Shown here: positions 5,977-7,156 of the stretch, one piece after another
Position numbering within the stretch: the first letter of the stretch is position 1
Layout: every line of letters starts with the position of its first letter
NCBI RefSeq assembly: GCF_938045225.1
Contig: NZ_CALINL010000230.1
Location: 1 to 7,156, forward strand
Source: an uncultured Campylobacter sp.
GTDB taxonomy: Bacteria; Campylobacterota; Campylobacteria; Campylobacterales; Campylobacteraceae
Length of the DNA stretch: 7,156 bases
Direction: 5' to 3'
Made by a program: the position numbers and the translations under genes
Notes under the pieces: generated by a model
Told to the model about the DNA's origin: nothing
Database searches by the model: none
The model's input: the letters and a program-made list of their open reading frames with translations, nothing else

Positions 5977-5985
5977 TGCTATAAT
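5977..5985 (+). promoter_or_regulatory. Extended -10 promoter for gltX
   Basis: TGCTATAAT is a perfect -10 hexamer (5980-5985) with the TGN extension upstream. The DNA before it is A/T-rich and has no good -35 box, as usual for Campylobacter sigma-70 promoters. A start near 5991 would give a leader of about 24 bases including the AAGGAA ribosome site at 6003-6008. It stands back to back with the mscL promoter in a 125-base divergent spacer. Confidence 0.75.
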
Positions 5986-6014
5986 CGCCCCTAAAAATCA
6001 ATAAGGAAACAAAA

Positions 6015-7156
6015 ATGTATCGTTTTGCGCCGTCGCCGACAGGCGATATGCATCTGGGAAATTTAAGGGTTGCGATCCTAAACTACGTCTGTTCGCTCCA
6101 GGATAAAAGCGGCTTTATCATCCGCATCGAGGATACCGACAAAGAGCGCAATATCCCCGGAAAAGACAAGGAAATTTTAGAAATTTTGGAGCTTTTCGGG
6201 ATCAAATGGGACACGCTTTATTATCAAAGTAAAAATTTGAAATTTCACCGCGAGTTTGCGGCAAAGCTTTTGATAGATAAAAAGGCGTTTTCGTGCTTTT
6301 GCACCGAAAGCGAGCTGGAGGCCAAAAAAGAAGCCGCAAAGGCTAGAGGCGAAGCCTACCGCTACGACGGCACATGCGAGCATCTAAGCGACAACGAAGT
6401 GCTAAATAACCAAAAACCTTTCGTCGTGCGCATGAAAAAGCCGCTAGGCACGATGAAATTTAAAGACGCGATAAAGGGCGAGATCAGCTTCGAGCCCGAA
6501 AACGTCGATAGCTTCGTGATTATGCGTGCCGATTTTACGCCGACTTATAACTTTGCCTGCGCGGTCGATGATATGCTCGAGGGCGTCACCTTCGTCATCC
6601 GCGGCGAGGATCACGTCAGCAACACGCCAAAGCAAGACCTTATCCGCGAGGGCCTAGGCTACACGCAAAAGATAAACTACGCTCACCTGCCTATCATCCT
6701 AAACGTCGAGGGCAAAAAAATGAGCAAACGCGAGAACGAATCAAGCGTAAAATGGCTCTTTGAGCAAGGATTTTTGCCTGAGGCGATCGCAAACTATCTG
6801 ATACTTCTTGGCAACAAAACTCCAACTGAAATTTTTACCATCGAAGATGCGGTGAAGTGGTTTGACATAACTAAAATTTCACGCTCACCTGCTAGATTTG
6901 ACGTGAAGAAACTTGAGCAAATAAATAGAGAGCACATCAAACTTGCTTCAAAAGAGCGCATAAAAGAGATCTTTGGCGTGGATGAGAGTAAGGTTGAGCT
7001 AGTTAAATTTTATACTCAAGAAAGCTCACTAGTGCCTGAGATAAAGGCAAAAGTAGAGGCTATATATTCACCAAAAATAGCTCCAGATGAGTATAAAAAC
7101 GAATTTGAGATCATCAAAAAAGCAGCTCGTAATTTAAAAGCGTGCGAAAGCTTTGA
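6015..7156 (+). CDS. gltX: Glutamyl-tRNA synthetase, GluRS2-like, 3' truncated by the window edge
   Basis: This class I synthetase activates glutamate with ATP and loads it on tRNA. The visible part is 380 codons, open to the edge; the end of the anticodon-binding region is missing. The start MYRFAPSPTGDMHLGNLR carries the HIGH-type signature (HLGN, residues 13-16). RIEDTDKERN follows, then the acceptor-binding part, IRGEDHVSNTPKQ, and the KMSKR loop at 235-239. The GDMHLGN start and KERNIPGKDKEILEIL closely resemble the second GluRS (GluRS2) of Helicobacter pylori as I remember it, which charges tRNA-Gln with glutamate for later amidation by GatCAB. Campylobacters usually have two gltX genes, so this is probably the GluRS2 copy. 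ATG 6015 has AAGGAA at 6003-6008 and its own promoter. GC and codon use change near 6745-6790 without a frame break. Confidence 0.94.
   Translation, partial: MYRFAPSPTGDMHLGNLRVAILNYVCSLQDKSGFIIRIEDTDKERNIPGKDKEILEILELFGIKWDTLYYQSKNLKFHREFAAKLLIDKKAFSCFCTESELEAKKEAAKARGEAYRYDGTCEHLSDNEVLNNQKPFVVRMKKPLGTMKFKDAIKGEISFEPENVDSFVIMRADFTPTYNFACAVDDMLEGVTFVIRGEDHVSNTPKQDLIREGLGYTQKINYAHLPIILNVEGKKMSKRENESSVKWLFEQGFLPEAIANYLILLGNKTPTEIFTIEDAVKWFDITKISRSPARFDVKKLEQINREHIKLASKERIKEIFGVDESKVELVKFYTQESSLVPEIKAKVEAIYSPKIAPDEYKNEFEIIKKAARNLKACESF
6781..7156 (+). other. AT-rich 3' segment of gltX, possible recombinant tract
   Basis: Hand counts give about 54% GC over 6301-6660 and about 37% over 6781-7140, in the same open frame. 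Serine codons switch from AGC/TCG (TCA 1 of 13 before) to mostly TCA (5 of 8 after), and threonine moves from ACG/ACC to ACT. The left limit is soft, between about 6745 and 6790; the right limit lies outside the window. A homologous exchange with a lower-GC relative would explain it; domain-related composition is the alternative. Confidence 0.55.

Noticed and set aside
6177..6635. Two minus-strand frames (68 and 63 codons) inside gltX
   Set aside because: Both lie opposite the catalytic domain of gltX, which is continuous and has all its motifs.
1..7156. A new defence or mobile system
   Set aside because: Every gene of good size fits a known core family or a conserved position; no transposase, integrase, toxin-antitoxin pair, direct-repeat array or tRNA was found.

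Overview
The window looks like a chromosomal segment of a Campylobacterota (epsilonproteobacterial) species, most likely a Campylobacter of the higher-GC, mostly oral group (curvus/rectus/showae-like). Three things suggest this: the gene order kdsC-lptC-lptA-engB-membrane protein-mrdA, which I recall from Campylobacter; the very frequent AAATTT hexamer; and a GluRS2-type glutamyl-tRNA synthetase. Genus is an inference from these traits; species is not resolved.

Positions 1-4729 hold one tightly packed plus-strand gene string: the 3' end of hisB, then kdsC, lptC, lptA, engB, an MreD-position membrane protein and mrdA (PBP2). Most neighbours overlap (ATGA, a 10-base overlap, GTGA, ATGA) or are a few bases apart, so co-transcription and translational coupling are likely. 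The one break is the 118-base spacer at 2267-2384, which holds a long AT-rich hairpin and a 38-codon ORF of doubtful status. The theme is envelope construction: KdsC finishes Kdo synthesis, LptC and LptA carry lipopolysaccharide to the outer membrane, and the membrane protein plus PBP2 serve side-wall peptidoglycan synthesis. EngB adds a ribosome-assembly GTPase.

Positions 4730-4836 are a convergent spacer with two short perfect palindromes. A minus-strand pair follows: mscL (real start near 5889) and, 9 bases downstream of it, a cysteine-free Crp/Fnr-family regulator. Positions 5890-6014 are a divergent promoter region with a TATAAT box for mscL on one strand and an extended TGCTATAAT box for gltX on the other. 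gltX runs off the right edge.

The most notable irregularity is inside gltX. GC falls from about 54% (6301-6660) to about 37% (6781-7140) with a change in synonymous codon use but no break in the reading frame, which suggests a recombination mosaic. lptC-lptA are also AT-richer than the genes beside them. No mobile element, CRISPR array, RNA gene or clearly new multi-gene system was seen. This is mostly ordinary core genome with a few local oddities.
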